Positions 42,474 through 50,136 of a stretch of 64,000 nucleotides of DNA are shown here, in pieces. Position numbers and translations under genes: made by a program. Location of the stretch: NCBI RefSeq assembly GCF_030345095.1, contig NZ_CP128360.1:248001-312000 (forward strand). The letters are read 5' to 3'. Origin of the DNA: Solwaraspora sp. WMMA2056. Lineage in GTDB: Bacteria; Actinomycetota; Actinomycetes; Mycobacteriales; Micromonosporaceae. How positions within the stretch are numbered: the first letter of the stretch is position 1; the number at the start of each line of letters is the position of its first letter. The notes beneath the pieces were generated by a model. It was not told the DNA's origin, made no database searches, and saw nothing but the letters and a program-made list of their open reading frames with translations.

Positions 42474-43342
42474 GACTCGTACTCCTTTGCGGTCCGGGCG
42501 AGGAGGTCACGTGTCGCGGCCTGGCCCAGCGCGGCGGCGGTCAGGTCATCGAAGGCAATCGTATAGCGCTCGGCCTCGTCCGGGCGGTCCAGGAAGAGGG
42601 CACCAGTGAGGCCCTCGACGTAGACGGTGGTCGGCTCCAGCTCGGCCGGGAAGTCGAGCATGGTGAAGCCGCCGGTGAACGATCCACCATGGATGCCGGC
42701 GCTGAACGGGATCAGCCGGATCGAGACGTTCGGCAGCTCGCTCGCCTCGGCCAGCCGGCGCAGCTGAGCCGCCATGACCGCTCCGGAGCCGACCGGGCAA
42801 CGAATCACCGCCTCGTTGAGCACGATGTCGAACCGGGGCAGGATCGGCTCCATCCGGGTGAGCAGCTTGGCGCGCTGCAGCCGCACCGCCACCCGCTGCT
42901 CGATGATCTCCGGCGACAGGCGCAGCGGGCTGCGGGCGAAGATCGCCGTCGCGTACTCCCGGGTCTGCAGCACGCCGGAGACGAGGCCGGTGTGGTACTC
43001 GCGGAGGTGGGCGGCGGCCTCCTCCAGGCCGATGAACAGCTCGAACCAGGACGGGATGCTGGCGTAGTCGTGCCACCAGCCCTTCTCCTTCGTCTTCGGA
43101 GCCAACGCGGCCAGCGCCTCGATGGTCGGCAGGTCCGCGCCATACAGCTCGCAGAGCAGCACCACGTCCTCGGCGCGGATCGGCACCTCGCCCCGCTCCA
43201 TCCGCAGCAGCTTGGTCGCCGACCAGTCCAGCTCGCGGGCCGCCGTGGTCTGCGGGACCCGGGCCAGCCGCTCCCGCAGCCGACGCAGCTCCCGACCGAG
43301 CTGGCGTCGCGGGACCGACGAGTTCAACAGGGCCGAGGACAT
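42470..43342 (-). CDS. XRE-family regulator with DUF5753 domain
   Basis: A 290-residue regulator: N-terminal HTH (ELRRLRERLARVPQTTAARE, LDWSATKLLRMERGEVPIRA) and C-terminal DUF5753 domain (GLVSGVLQTREYATAIFARS; LRRLAEASELPNVSIRLIPF; YVEGLTGALFLDRPDE). AGGAGGTGG precedes ATG 43342. It forms a translationally coupled pair with the DUF397 gene. Such pairs influence development and antibiotic production in Streptomyces. Confidence 0.93.
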   Translation of the reverse strand: MSSALLNSSVPRRQLGRELRRLRERLARVPQTTAARELDWSATKLLRMERGEVPIRAEDVVLLCELYGADLPTIEALAALAPKTKEKGWWHDYASIPSWFELFIGLEEAAAHLREYHTGLVSGVLQTREYATAIFARSPLRLSPEIIEQRVAVRLQRAKLLTRMEPILPRFDIVLNEAVIRCPVGSGAVMAAQLRRLAEASELPNVSIRLIPFSAGIHGGSFTGGFTMLDFPAELEPTTVYVEGLTGALFLDRPDEAERYTIAFDDLTAAALGQAATRDLLARTAKEYES

Positions 43343-43709
43343 TGGTGCCACCTCCTGGAATTGATCACACCCGGGCTGATCATGCACGTCTGGCAGGTCA
43401 ACTTCTGGTCGACCGAGGTCTATACAACTGGCTGGCCATATCTCTATCACAGGGCCCCGACAGTGTTGCGGTGGCGCGGATTGGCCGACAGACTCGTCTT
43501 CGTTCGGGAACGAGACCGAAGCGCCGCAAATCGGCGCGGACCTTTCGTCGACGAATACGACCTGACCGATCGGTGGGCGGCAAACCATCCGAACGGCCAG
43601 GGACGTTTCTCCCCAATCAGGCGTGGCGGCCGGCACGGCACCCCCGAGCCGTCCGGCCGCCACGCCGCCCGAACTTTTCCCAGCTCACCACCGTTATGGG
43701 AGGTGGAAG
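43343..43709. other. Intergenic region with regulatory dyads, no convincing gene
   Basis: This gap separates the XRE gene from a divergent small gene. TGATCA occurs twice (43362-43367, 43377-43382) around CACCCGGGC near the XRE start, and an AT-rich stretch at 43420-43450 (GTCTATACAACT, CATATCTCTATCAC) is likely promoter DNA. The second half, 43480-43690, has open frames on both strands but none with convincing codon bias or a ribosome-binding site. Confidence 0.5.
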
Positions 43710-43877
43710 ATGTCCGACGTCGGTTTCGCGATCGCGATGGCCAGCGCCGCACTGGTCGGCTTCCTCGCCGGCCTGCTCAGTTTCAAGGTCAAGAGCCGGT
43801 GGTGCCCCGAGTGCGGGGCGATGACCTACCCACGGCCACCGGACGGCCATGATATGCAGATCAGCAACGGCAGTTGA
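43710..43877 (+). CDS. Small membrane protein with zinc-ribbon-like CPEC motif
   Basis: A 55-residue protein. GGGAGGTGG lies six bases before ATG 43710. One hydrophobic helix (IAMASAALVGFLAGLLSF) is followed by KSRWCPECGAMTYPRPPDGH, a CxxC half-ribbon on the cytoplasmic side. Small proteins of this form are found beside XRE-DUF5753/DUF397 pairs in Micromonosporaceae (recollection). Function unknown. Confidence 0.7.
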   Translation: MSDVGFAIAMASAALVGFLAGLLSFKVKSRWCPECGAMTYPRPPDGHDMQISNGS

Positions 43878-43922
43878 CTTGCAATTTCCACCACGACCGA
43901 CAACACGCCAATGCGAGGGATC

Positions 43923-44342
43923 ATGCCGTACCGTAATGACAAGCCGGACCGATTCACCAGGCCGCCGCTACCGGCGAAGCTGATCAACGAACGACCCGCT
44001 CCCGACCGGCCGCCACTGCCGAAACGGGTGCCGGGTGACACCGATGTCGACGCCGACCCCCGCTTCCACCTGGTCGGCGCGCGAGGCGTTGCCCCGGCGC
44101 CACCCGACAACCCGGTGACGGTGGCGCAGCTCGCCAAGCGGATGGCGCAGCGGCACATGCCGGACCGGATGGGCGGCTGTCGACACTGCGGGCGTACGTA
44201 CTGCGATCTGTTCCTGGAGGCGCTCGCGGTGCTGGACCGGCGCGACCAGGCCGCCGCCCGCCAGATCCGGGCCGTCCTGCAGTACGCCGGCCTCACCCCA
44301 CCGGCCCGCGACGACGACGACTCAGCACACCCCTCCCCATGA
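43923..44342 (+). CDS. Hypothetical protein with CxxC zinc-binding motif
   Basis: A 139-residue protein. The first 65 residues are Pro-rich and probably disordered. Residues 75-115 form the conserved part: VAQLAKRMAQRHMPDRMGGC, RHCGRTYCDLFLEALAVLDR. Cys-His-rich CRHCGRTYC suggests a small metal site. ATG 43923 and ATG 43911 are both possible; GAGGGA sits close to the former. It probably forms a unit with the gene at 43710. Function unknown. Confidence 0.65.
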   Translation: MPYRNDKPDRFTRPPLPAKLINERPAPDRPPLPKRVPGDTDVDADPRFHLVGARGVAPAPPDNPVTVAQLAKRMAQRHMPDRMGGCRHCGRTYCDLFLEALAVLDRRDQAAARQIRAVLQYAGLTPPARDDDDSAHPSP

Positions 44343-44419
44343 TCGCCGCGATCTTGCGGTTATCGTGCGACAAAGTGGACAAATCTTCTCGATAAGCGCA
44401 AGATCGTCGCGATCATGGG
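44336..44419. repeat. Palindromic repeat, copy 2 (GATCTTGC…CGATAA family)
   Basis: Arms 44336-44365 and 44390-44419 match at 27 of 30 positions, beginning CCCATGATCGC. The inner part (GATCTTGCGGTTATCG) and the loop (GGACAAATCTTCTCGATAA) match copy 1 at 17191. It overlaps the stop of the preceding gene and separates it from the convergent toxin gene, so it can act as a bidirectional terminator. Confidence 0.8.
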
Positions 44420-44440
44420 GGGGGTGGGGGGTTCGTCCGG

Positions 44441-44758
44441 TCAGAGAATGTCGAGTACGGCTCGTAGCAGCCGATTGACCTCCACCATCTCGGCGGGGCT
44501 CAGTCGTCCGACACGCTCGCCAATGGCTTTCTCGGTGTCGACGGCACGCAGTTGGTCCAGCATGAGCCGGGTCGACTCACCACGCACAGTCACCTCAGGA
44601 CGGAAGACATACGGGTGTGCCGACGTAGAGGTCGGAGCAACCACCGTCGTCGACAGGTGCAGTTCGTCGGACTGCACCACCACGGCGTACCGGCGGCCTT
44701 GTTGTTCGTGACCGATCGCGTCACGGGGAGCGCGGAGCCGGTAGACGTCACCACGCAC
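44441..44758 (-). CDS. Type II toxin, MazF/PemK-like endoribonuclease
   Basis: A 105-residue MazF-fold protein: MRGDVYRLRAPRD at the start, then GRRYAVVVQSDELHLSTTVV, the conserved-loop TSTS and RLMLDQLRAVDTEKAIGERV. The order matches PemK/MazF toxins that cut mRNA at short motifs. GTG 44758 overlaps the antitoxin stop by 11 bases. The gene is followed by the palindromic repeat. Confidence 0.9.
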   Translation of the reverse strand: MRGDVYRLRAPRDAIGHEQQGRRYAVVVQSDELHLSTTVVAPTSTSAHPYVFRPEVTVRGESTRLMLDQLRAVDTEKAIGERVGRLSPAEMVEVNRLLRAVLDIL

Positions 44759-44987
44759 TGAGCTCGTCCAACTCTGCCTGGACCCGGCGAACCTCCGCGA
44801 GGTCGTCGACGTTGCCGCGCGCGTGCTCTGCGTCCGCCCGCATTCTCGCCTTCAACGCGTGGTCGGCATGTTCGTCGAGGAGCCGCGTGATGACATCGTC
44901 GATCGACGCGTCTCCGAACTCCTGTGCGCGGGTCCGCATCAGCCGGTCGCGGGTGACAGCGCTGACCCTGATCGTCGTTGTCGCCAT
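44748..44987 (-). CDS. Antitoxin, ribbon-helix-helix type
   Basis: A 79-residue protein with an N-terminal ribbon-helix-helix (TTTIRVSAVTRDRLMRTRAQ) and a charged helical C-terminal half for toxin binding. It is the antitoxin of the MazF-like toxin. ATG 44987 has no Shine-Dalgarno, and the TAGACT six bases upstream suggests a leaderless mRNA. It likely binds the GTAGA repeats just upstream. Confidence 0.85.
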   Translation of the reverse strand: MATTTIRVSAVTRDRLMRTRAQEFGDASIDDVITRLLDEHADHALKARMRADAEHARGNVDDLAEVRRVQAELDELSAW

Positions 44988-44989
44988 GG

Positions 44990-45035
44990 AGGTAGTCTAC
45001 CCACTGGTCTACATATCGTCTACTAAACGATCTAC
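44990..45035. promoter_or_regulatory. Helically phased operator of the toxin–antitoxin operon
   Basis: TCTAC (GTAGA on the coding strand) occurs four times, at 44996, 45008, 45019 and 45031, with spacings of 12, 11 and 12 bp. Direct repeats on one helix face are the classic target of ribbon-helix-helix dimers. On the minus strand TAGACT (44994-44999) serves as -10 with ACCTCC before ATG 44987. Confidence 0.6.
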
Positions 45036-45050
45036 CTAGTCGCCGGCCGG

Positions 45051-46298
45051 TCAGGAGGCGGGCAGGACGGTGCCGGTGACCTCGCCTAGGCCGATGGTTG
45101 CGCCGGCCGGGCCGGGGGCGGTGGCGGTGATGACGACGGTGTCACCGTCTTCGAGGAAGGTGCGCTCGGAGCCGTCGTCCAGCTTGATCGGCTCGGTGCC
45201 GCCCCAGGTCAGCTCCAGGAACGAGCCGACCTGGTCACGCCGGGCCCCGGAGACGGTGCCGGAGGCGTAGAGATCACCGGTGCGCAGCGCCGCGCCGTTG
45301 ACGGTCAGGTGGGCCAACTGCTGCGCCGGCGTCCAGTACATGCCGGCGAACGGCGGGGCGCTGACCTTGGTGCCGTTCCACTCGACGACGATCGAGAGAT
45401 CCAGACCGAGGCGCGCCGACTCAACGAGATAGTCCAGCACCGGCGGGTCCTGCTCGGGGGCAGGCACCCAGGCATGGTCGAGGGCCTCCAGCGGCACGAT
45501 CCACGGGCTGACCGAGGTGGCGAACGACTTGCCGAGGAACGGACCCAGCGGCTGGTACTCCCAGGCCTGGATGTCCCGGGCCGACCAGTCGTTGACCAGG
45601 GTGACGCCGAAGACGTGGTCGGCGAACCGGCCCGTCGGCACCCGGTCGCCGAGCCGGGTCGGCACCCCGACGACGAAACCCACCTCGGCTTCGATGTCGA
45701 GCCGACCCGACGGGCCGAAGACCGGGCCGGCGGAGCTGCGCCGCTGCCCGCAGGGGCGCACGATCGGCGTACCGGAGACGACGACCGTGCCGGCCCGGCC
45801 GTGGTAGCCGATCGGCAGGTGCCGCCAGTTCGGGGTGAGCAGCGGCTGGCCGGGGCGGAAGATCTGCCCGACGTTGCTGGCGTGCTGCTCGGAGGAGTAG
45901 AAGTCGACGTAGTCGCCGACGGTGAACGGCATGACCAGGTCGACCTGCGCCAGCGGGACCAGCAGCGGCTCGACCGCCGCCCGGTGCTCCGACTCGGTGA
46001 GCAGCTCGACGATCCGCCGCCGGACGGTGGTCCACTGTGCCCGGCCGAGGGCCAGGAATTCGTCGAGGGTCGGCTGACACAGGGCGCCGCCGGCGAGGAT
46101 CAGGTCGGCATCCTCCGCGCCGCGCAGGTCGAGCACGAAATCGGCGATCCGTACGCCGAGCCGCTGCCCGCCGGCACGCGAGCTGCCGCCGGGCTCACCC
46201 GGCGAGCCGGCCCCGCCGCTATGGCGGAAGGCACCGTACGGCAGGGTCTGCACCCCGTACGGTGAACCGTCGGCACCGGGCACCCAGCAGGTCGTCAC
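45051..46298 (-). CDS. fahA: Fumarylacetoacetase
   Basis: A 415-residue fumarylacetoacetate hydrolase, the last step of tyrosine breakdown, giving fumarate and acetoacetate. Metal and active-site motifs: VDFYSSEQHASNVGQIFRP near residue 125, HLPIGYHGRAGTVVVSGT, LDIEAEVGFVVGVP (Glu ligands near 197), VFGVTLVNDWSARDIQAWEY (Asp near 230) and GPFLGKSFATSVSPWIVP. GTG 46298 overlaps the upstream stop (GTGA), so it is translationally coupled to the unknown gene at 46295. Confidence 0.95.
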   Translation of the reverse strand: MTTCWVPGADGSPYGVQTLPYGAFRHSGGAGSPGEPGGSSRAGGQRLGVRIADFVLDLRGAEDADLILAGGALCQPTLDEFLALGRAQWTTVRRRIVELLTESEHRAAVEPLLVPLAQVDLVMPFTVGDYVDFYSSEQHASNVGQIFRPGQPLLTPNWRHLPIGYHGRAGTVVVSGTPIVRPCGQRRSSAGPVFGPSGRLDIEAEVGFVVGVPTRLGDRVPTGRFADHVFGVTLVNDWSARDIQAWEYQPLGPFLGKSFATSVSPWIVPLEALDHAWVPAPEQDPPVLDYLVESARLGLDLSIVVEWNGTKVSAPPFAGMYWTPAQQLAHLTVNGAALRTGDLYASGTVSGARRDQVGSFLELTWGGTEPIKLDDGSERTFLEDGDTVVITATAPGPAGATIGLGEVTGTVLPAS

Positions 46299-47164
46299 GC
46301 GAATCCTCCGTTGATCAGCCCCAGCCGGACCAGGTCGGTCAGCGGGTCGGTGATGCTGCAGGACCCGAAACCTACCCACAGCGGCCGGTCGGCGCTCCGG
46401 CGCGTACGGGCCGGTTCGATCAGCCGGGCCGCGTCGGTGGTGGCGAGCAGTTCGGCGACCTCGGCCACCTCGGCGCCCTCGGCGGCGGTGATCGTGGCGG
46501 CGAGGACGTTGAGGAAGCCGTGGTGGGTGAAGCCGGTCTCCGGGTCGGTGTCCCGGATGGCGTGGTGCAGCCCGGCGGTCAGTTTGAACGGCAACGCCCG
46601 GTCCCGGCAGGCGCAGATCACGGCGGCCAGCTCGACCGGGGTGGGGAACAGCTCGGCGGCCAGCCCGCCGGTGCGGAACTTCGCGGCCACGTCGACGCCG
46701 CCGGCCCGCGCCTCGGCGAGGGTGTCCAGGGCGGCGAGCAGCCCCCAGGTCAGCGGCACCTCCGCGTACCCACTGATCTTGGGCCAGCCGGCGAGGGCCG
46801 TCAGCAGCGTCCGGAGGCCGGGTTGCGGGTCCTCGCCGCGTTTGGCAACGGCGACCTCGACCTGGCGCAGCCGCAGCCGGTCGGCGGGCAGTGCGTCGAC
46901 GGCGGCGGGCAGGACGGCGAGGCCGGTGTCGCCGATCAGGCCGATCTCCAGCTCCTCGCCGGGGCCGAGCAGGCTGCCGAGCAGCCGCCGGGCCGCGTCG
47001 ATCCCGGAGGCGGGCAGCAGGAACGGGCCGACCAGGTCGGCGTACCAGGCGGTGCGGTGGTCACGGTGCGCGGTGATCGCGTCGGGCAGGTCGGCGCTGC
47101 CGGGCGGAAAGACCGCCGCGTCGTCGACGAGGCCGGCGAAGATCCTGGGTACCTGCATTGACAC
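46295..47164 (-). CDS. Unknown protein coupled to fumarylacetoacetase
   Basis: A 289-residue soluble protein without a family I can name. It begins VPRIFAGLVDDAAVFPPGSA and looks like an alpha/beta barrel: strand-like segments LEIGLIGDTG, LRLRQVEVAVAKRG, WPKISGYAEVPLTW, VDVAAKFRTGGLAAELFPTP, LPFKLTAGLHHAIRDTDPET and LWVGFGSCSI. Conserved-looking residues (Lys of AAKFRTGG, Lys/His of FKLTAGLHH) sit at strand ends as in enzyme active sites. It is the first gene of the operon with fahA and is divergent from hmgA. The pathway step with no gene here, maleylacetoacetate isomerisation, is one possible role; this is inference only. Confidence 0.8.
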   Translation of the reverse strand: MSMQVPRIFAGLVDDAAVFPPGSADLPDAITAHRDHRTAWYADLVGPFLLPASGIDAARRLLGSLLGPGEELEIGLIGDTGLAVLPAAVDALPADRLRLRQVEVAVAKRGEDPQPGLRTLLTALAGWPKISGYAEVPLTWGLLAALDTLAEARAGGVDVAAKFRTGGLAAELFPTPVELAAVICACRDRALPFKLTAGLHHAIRDTDPETGFTHHGFLNVLAATITAAEGAEVAEVAELLATTDAARLIEPARTRRSADRPLWVGFGSCSITDPLTDLVRLGLINGGFA

Positions 47165-47187
47165 GCCTCTGAACCTAGTGGATTCTA

Positions 47188-47222
47188 CGATTAACGGACA
47201 ACAGCGTCCGATTATCGGACGC
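47188..47222. promoter_or_regulatory. Operator of the divergent homogentisate genes
   Basis: CGATTAACGGAC (47188-47199) and CGATTATCGGAC (47209-47220) are direct repeats with 11 of 12 identical bases, 21 bp apart (two helical turns). The second is part of a perfect palindrome GCGTCCGAT-T-ATCGGACGC (47204-47222). The position between hmgA and the fahA operon suggests common control of both. Confidence 0.6.
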
Positions 47223-47258
47223 TACCGGCCGGTCAACGGGGAGATACGGAGGGTAATG

Positions 47259-48428
47259 ATGCCCTACTACCGCAGCGTTGGCGAGATCCCCCGCAAGCGC
47301 CACACCCAGTTCCGCCAACCCGACGGCAGCCTGTACGCCGAGGAGCTGATGGGCCAGGAAGGCTTCTCCGCCGACTCGTCCCTGCTCTACCACCGGCACC
47401 TGCCCACCGCGATCGTCGCCGCCGAGACCTACGCACCACCACCGACCCGACGGCTGCCGAACCACCCGCTCACGCCACGGCACCTGCGTACCCACAAGCT
47501 CGACTCCGGACACACCGACGCCGTCCTCGGCCGAGCGCCGCTGCTCGCCAACGACGACGTACGGATCAGCTACGTCGTCGCCGACCAGCCGTCCCCGCTG
47601 TACCGCAACGCGACCGGCGACGAATGCCTGTACGTCGAGTCCGGCGCCGCCCGGGTGGAGACCAGCTTCGGGGTGCTCGGCGTCACCTCCGGCGACTACG
47701 TGGTCATCCCGACCTCGGTGGTGCACCGGATCGTGCCCGTCGACGACGTACCGCTGCGACTGCTCACCATCGAGGCGACCGGCCACATCGGAGCACCCAA
47801 GCGGTACCTGTCGCAGCGCGGCCAGTTCCTGGAACACTCGCCGTACTGTGAGCGGGACATCCGTGGACCCGGCCAGCCGCTGCTGATCGACGGCACCGAC
47901 GTCGAGGTGTACGTGCGGCACCGGCAGGGCTGGACCCGGCACGTGTACGCCCACCACCCGTTCGACGTGGTCGGCTGGGACGGCCACCTCTACCCGTGGG
48001 CGTTGAGCATCCACGACTTCGAGCCGATCACCGGCCGGCTGCACCAGCCGCCACCGGTGCACCAGACCTTCGCCGGCCCGAACTTCGTGATCTGCTCGTT
48101 CGTGCCCCGCAAGGTCGACTACCACCCGCAGGCCATCCCGGTGCCGTACAACCACCACAACGTCGACTCCGACGAGATGCTGTTCTACACCGGCGGCAAC
48201 TACGAGGCGCGGCGCGGCTCCGGCATCGAACAGGGCTCCATCTCGCTGCACCCGGCCGGCTGCACCCACGGGCCGCAACCCGGGGCCGTCGAACGCTCAC
48301 TCGGTGCCGAGCACTTCGACGAACTCGCCGTGATGGTCGACACCTTCCGACCGCTGGACCTGTGCGACGCCGCCCTGACGGTCGAGGACAGCGGGTACGC
48401 CTGGACCTGGGCGGGCAATGCCCGCTGA
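47259..48428 (+). CDS. hmgA: Homogentisate 1,2-dioxygenase
   Basis: A 389-residue dioxygenase that opens homogentisate to maleylacetoacetate. It starts with the typical MPYYRSVGEIPRKRHTQFRQ. The C-terminal cupin has the iron site: NHHNVDSDEMLFYTGGNY (His and Glu near 310-316) and SLHPAGCTHGPQPG (His near 336). ATG 47259 is five bases after GGAGGG; ATG 47256 is too close. It is divergent from the fahA operon. Confidence 0.95.
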   Translation: MPYYRSVGEIPRKRHTQFRQPDGSLYAEELMGQEGFSADSSLLYHRHLPTAIVAAETYAPPPTRRLPNHPLTPRHLRTHKLDSGHTDAVLGRAPLLANDDVRISYVVADQPSPLYRNATGDECLYVESGAARVETSFGVLGVTSGDYVVIPTSVVHRIVPVDDVPLRLLTIEATGHIGAPKRYLSQRGQFLEHSPYCERDIRGPGQPLLIDGTDVEVYVRHRQGWTRHVYAHHPFDVVGWDGHLYPWALSIHDFEPITGRLHQPPPVHQTFAGPNFVICSFVPRKVDYHPQAIPVPYNHHNVDSDEMLFYTGGNYEARRGSGIEQGSISLHPAGCTHGPQPGAVERSLGAEHFDELAVMVDTFRPLDLCDAALTVEDSGYAWTWAGNAR

Positions 48429-48458
48429 GGGCGACTACGGCTGGTCCGGCAGCCGGCC

Positions 48459-49583
48459 CTACGGCTGGTCCGGCGGCCGGCCGGTGGCCGAGCGCAGCAC
48501 CATGAACTGGGCGAACGCGGCGGCACCGATCGCCGACACCAGCAGCCACGGCGAGGCGATCGCCGCGTAGCAGAAGATCAGCACCGGGGCGGCACCCACC
48601 GCGTACACGGCCGTCGCCAGGCGGCGGTCCAGCAGCTGCGACAGCACCTCGCTGATCCGCCCCGGCACCCGCCGGGCCAGCAGCCAGACCAGCACCACCC
48701 CGCCGACCGCCGAGAACATCGCCCAGCCGCGCGACGCGGTGCTGCCCGCCAGACAGGCCACGGTCACCGCCGCGACCATGCTGTAGCCGGCACCGATCAG
48801 CACCAGCCGGCGCAGCTCCTCGTCGACCGTACGCGGCTGCTGCTGCCTCGGATCCGGCGGTGGCGGCGGCGGGGCCATCATGGTCGCCTGCTCGGCGAGG
48901 ATCGCCAGCTCGGCGGCGTACCGGCGCTGCTCCAGGCCGATCACCCCGACGTCGTGTTGCGCCTCACCGATCAGCGGGTCCAGCCGCAGCGCCTCGCCGT
49001 ACGCCCGGTGCGCCAGGTCGAACAGCTCCAGCCGGGCACCGACCAGACCGAGCACCAGATGCGCCTGAGCGTCCTGCGGGGCAAGCTCCACCCCGCGCCA
49101 GGCCGCGTTCAGCGCCGGCTGGCCGTTGCGTGAGCCGGCCAGGATCGCCGCGCCGCTGCGCTGGGCGTACGCGTCGTCCGGGTACGTGGCCAGCAGGTCG
49201 GTGGCGACCCGGGCAGCCTCGGCGAACCGGCGCAGGTCGATCAGCGCCAGGCCGCGTACCACCTGCAGGGCGATCCGGTCCGCGACGTCGAGCCCGGCGG
49301 CGGCATCGGCCGGCGGGTGGTCGGCGGCGGCCGCCGACCACGGACTCGGCACGTCGCCGGTGGTCGACCCGTCGGCCGCGGCGAGGGCCTGCTCCGGGCG
49401 GTCGGCGGCCAGCTGCACCCGGGCCAGCATGATCCGGGCGGCGACGCTGTCCGGGTCGAGCGCCGTCGCGAACCCGATCTCGGCGGCGGCTTCGTCGTAG
49501 CGGCCGAGGTCGGCCAGCAGCCCGGCCCGTTGCAGATAGCCGTGGACGTCGGTGGGCGGCTCGGGGGCAGACTCGCTCGACAC
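48459..49583 (-). CDS. TPR-repeat membrane protein
   Basis: A 374-residue protein. Residues 15-215 hold tetratricopeptide repeats (AGLLADLGRYDEAAAEIGFA; AQAHLVLGLVGARLELFDLA, HRAYGEALRLDPLIGEAQHD). After a Pro-rich stretch (PPPPPPDPRQQQ), four membrane helices form the C-terminal third. It likely works as a protein-interaction scaffold at the membrane. The last codons carry a short YGWSG-type tandem repeat just downstream of the stop. Function unknown. Confidence 0.82.
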   Translation of the reverse strand: MSSESAPEPPTDVHGYLQRAGLLADLGRYDEAAAEIGFATALDPDSVAARIMLARVQLAADRPEQALAAADGSTTGDVPSPWSAAAADHPPADAAAGLDVADRIALQVVRGLALIDLRRFAEAARVATDLLATYPDDAYAQRSGAAILAGSRNGQPALNAAWRGVELAPQDAQAHLVLGLVGARLELFDLAHRAYGEALRLDPLIGEAQHDVGVIGLEQRRYAAELAILAEQATMMAPPPPPPDPRQQQPRTVDEELRRLVLIGAGYSMVAAVTVACLAGSTASRGWAMFSAVGGVVLVWLLARRVPGRISEVLSQLLDRRLATAVYAVGAAPVLIFCYAAIASPWLLVSAIGAAAFAQFMVLRSATGRPPDQP

Positions 49584-49592
49584 CTGTCGAGC

Positions 49593-50078
49593 CTATCCGG
49601 GCGGCGCGAGCGGATAGACGAGCGCGACCGCCAGGCCGGCGAGACCCTCGCCCCGGCCGGTCAGTCCGAGCCCGTCGGTGGTGGTGCCGGAGACGGTGAC
49701 CGGGGCACCGGCGGCGGCGCTGAGCGCCTGCTGCGCCTCGGCCCGGCGGGGGCCGATCTTCGGCCGTACGCCGATCACCTGGATCGATACGTTGCCGATG
49801 ACGAACCCGGCGGCGACCACCCGGCGGGCCGCCTCGGCGAGCAGGTCCACCCCGGCGGCTCCGGCCCACTGCGGCTGGTCGACGCCGAAGTTGGCGCCCA
49901 GGTCACCGAGGCCGGCGGCGGAGAAGAGCGCGTCGCAGGCGGCGTGCGCGGCGACGTCGCCGTCGGAGTGCCCGGCCAGCCCGGTCTCGCCCGGCCAGTG
50001 CAGGCCGGCGACCCAGCAGGGGCGGTCGGCGGCGAAGGCGTGCACGTCGGTGCCGACCCCGACCCGGGGAACGATCAT
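49593..50078 (-). CDS. ispF: 2-C-methyl-D-erythritol 2,4-cyclodiphosphate synthase
   Basis: A 161-residue enzyme of the MEP isoprenoid pathway. Zinc ligands: Asp and His in GTDVHAF (residues 9-14) and His in [13 protein letters not shown] near 37. Other signatures are [22 protein letters not shown] and [14 protein letters not shown]. It lies 49 bp downstream of ispD, the usual pairing, and supplies precursors for the prenyltransferase at 55736. Confidence 0.95.
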   Translation of the reverse strand: MIVPRVGVGTDVHAFAADRPCWVAGLHWPGETGLAGHSDGDVAAHAACDALFSAAGLGDLGANFGVDQPQWAGAAGVDLLAEAARRVVAAGFVIGNVSIQVIGVRPKIGPRRAEAQQALSAAAGAPVTVSGTTTDGLGLTGRGEGLAGLAVALVYPLAPPG

Positions 50079-50136
50079 GCCGGCTCAGGCCGAAGAACGA
50101 TCATGACGGCTCGGTCCGTAAGGACGATCATGACGG
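50071..50136. repeat. Triplicated ispF start segment
   Basis: ACGATCATG(C/A)CGGCTC occurs at 50071-50086 (covering the ispF start), 50097-50112 and, shortened, 50124-50136, with periods of 26-27 bp. The third copy contains the ispD stop codon. On the minus strand each copy carries an ATG ATC GT start-like sequence. Confidence 0.75.
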
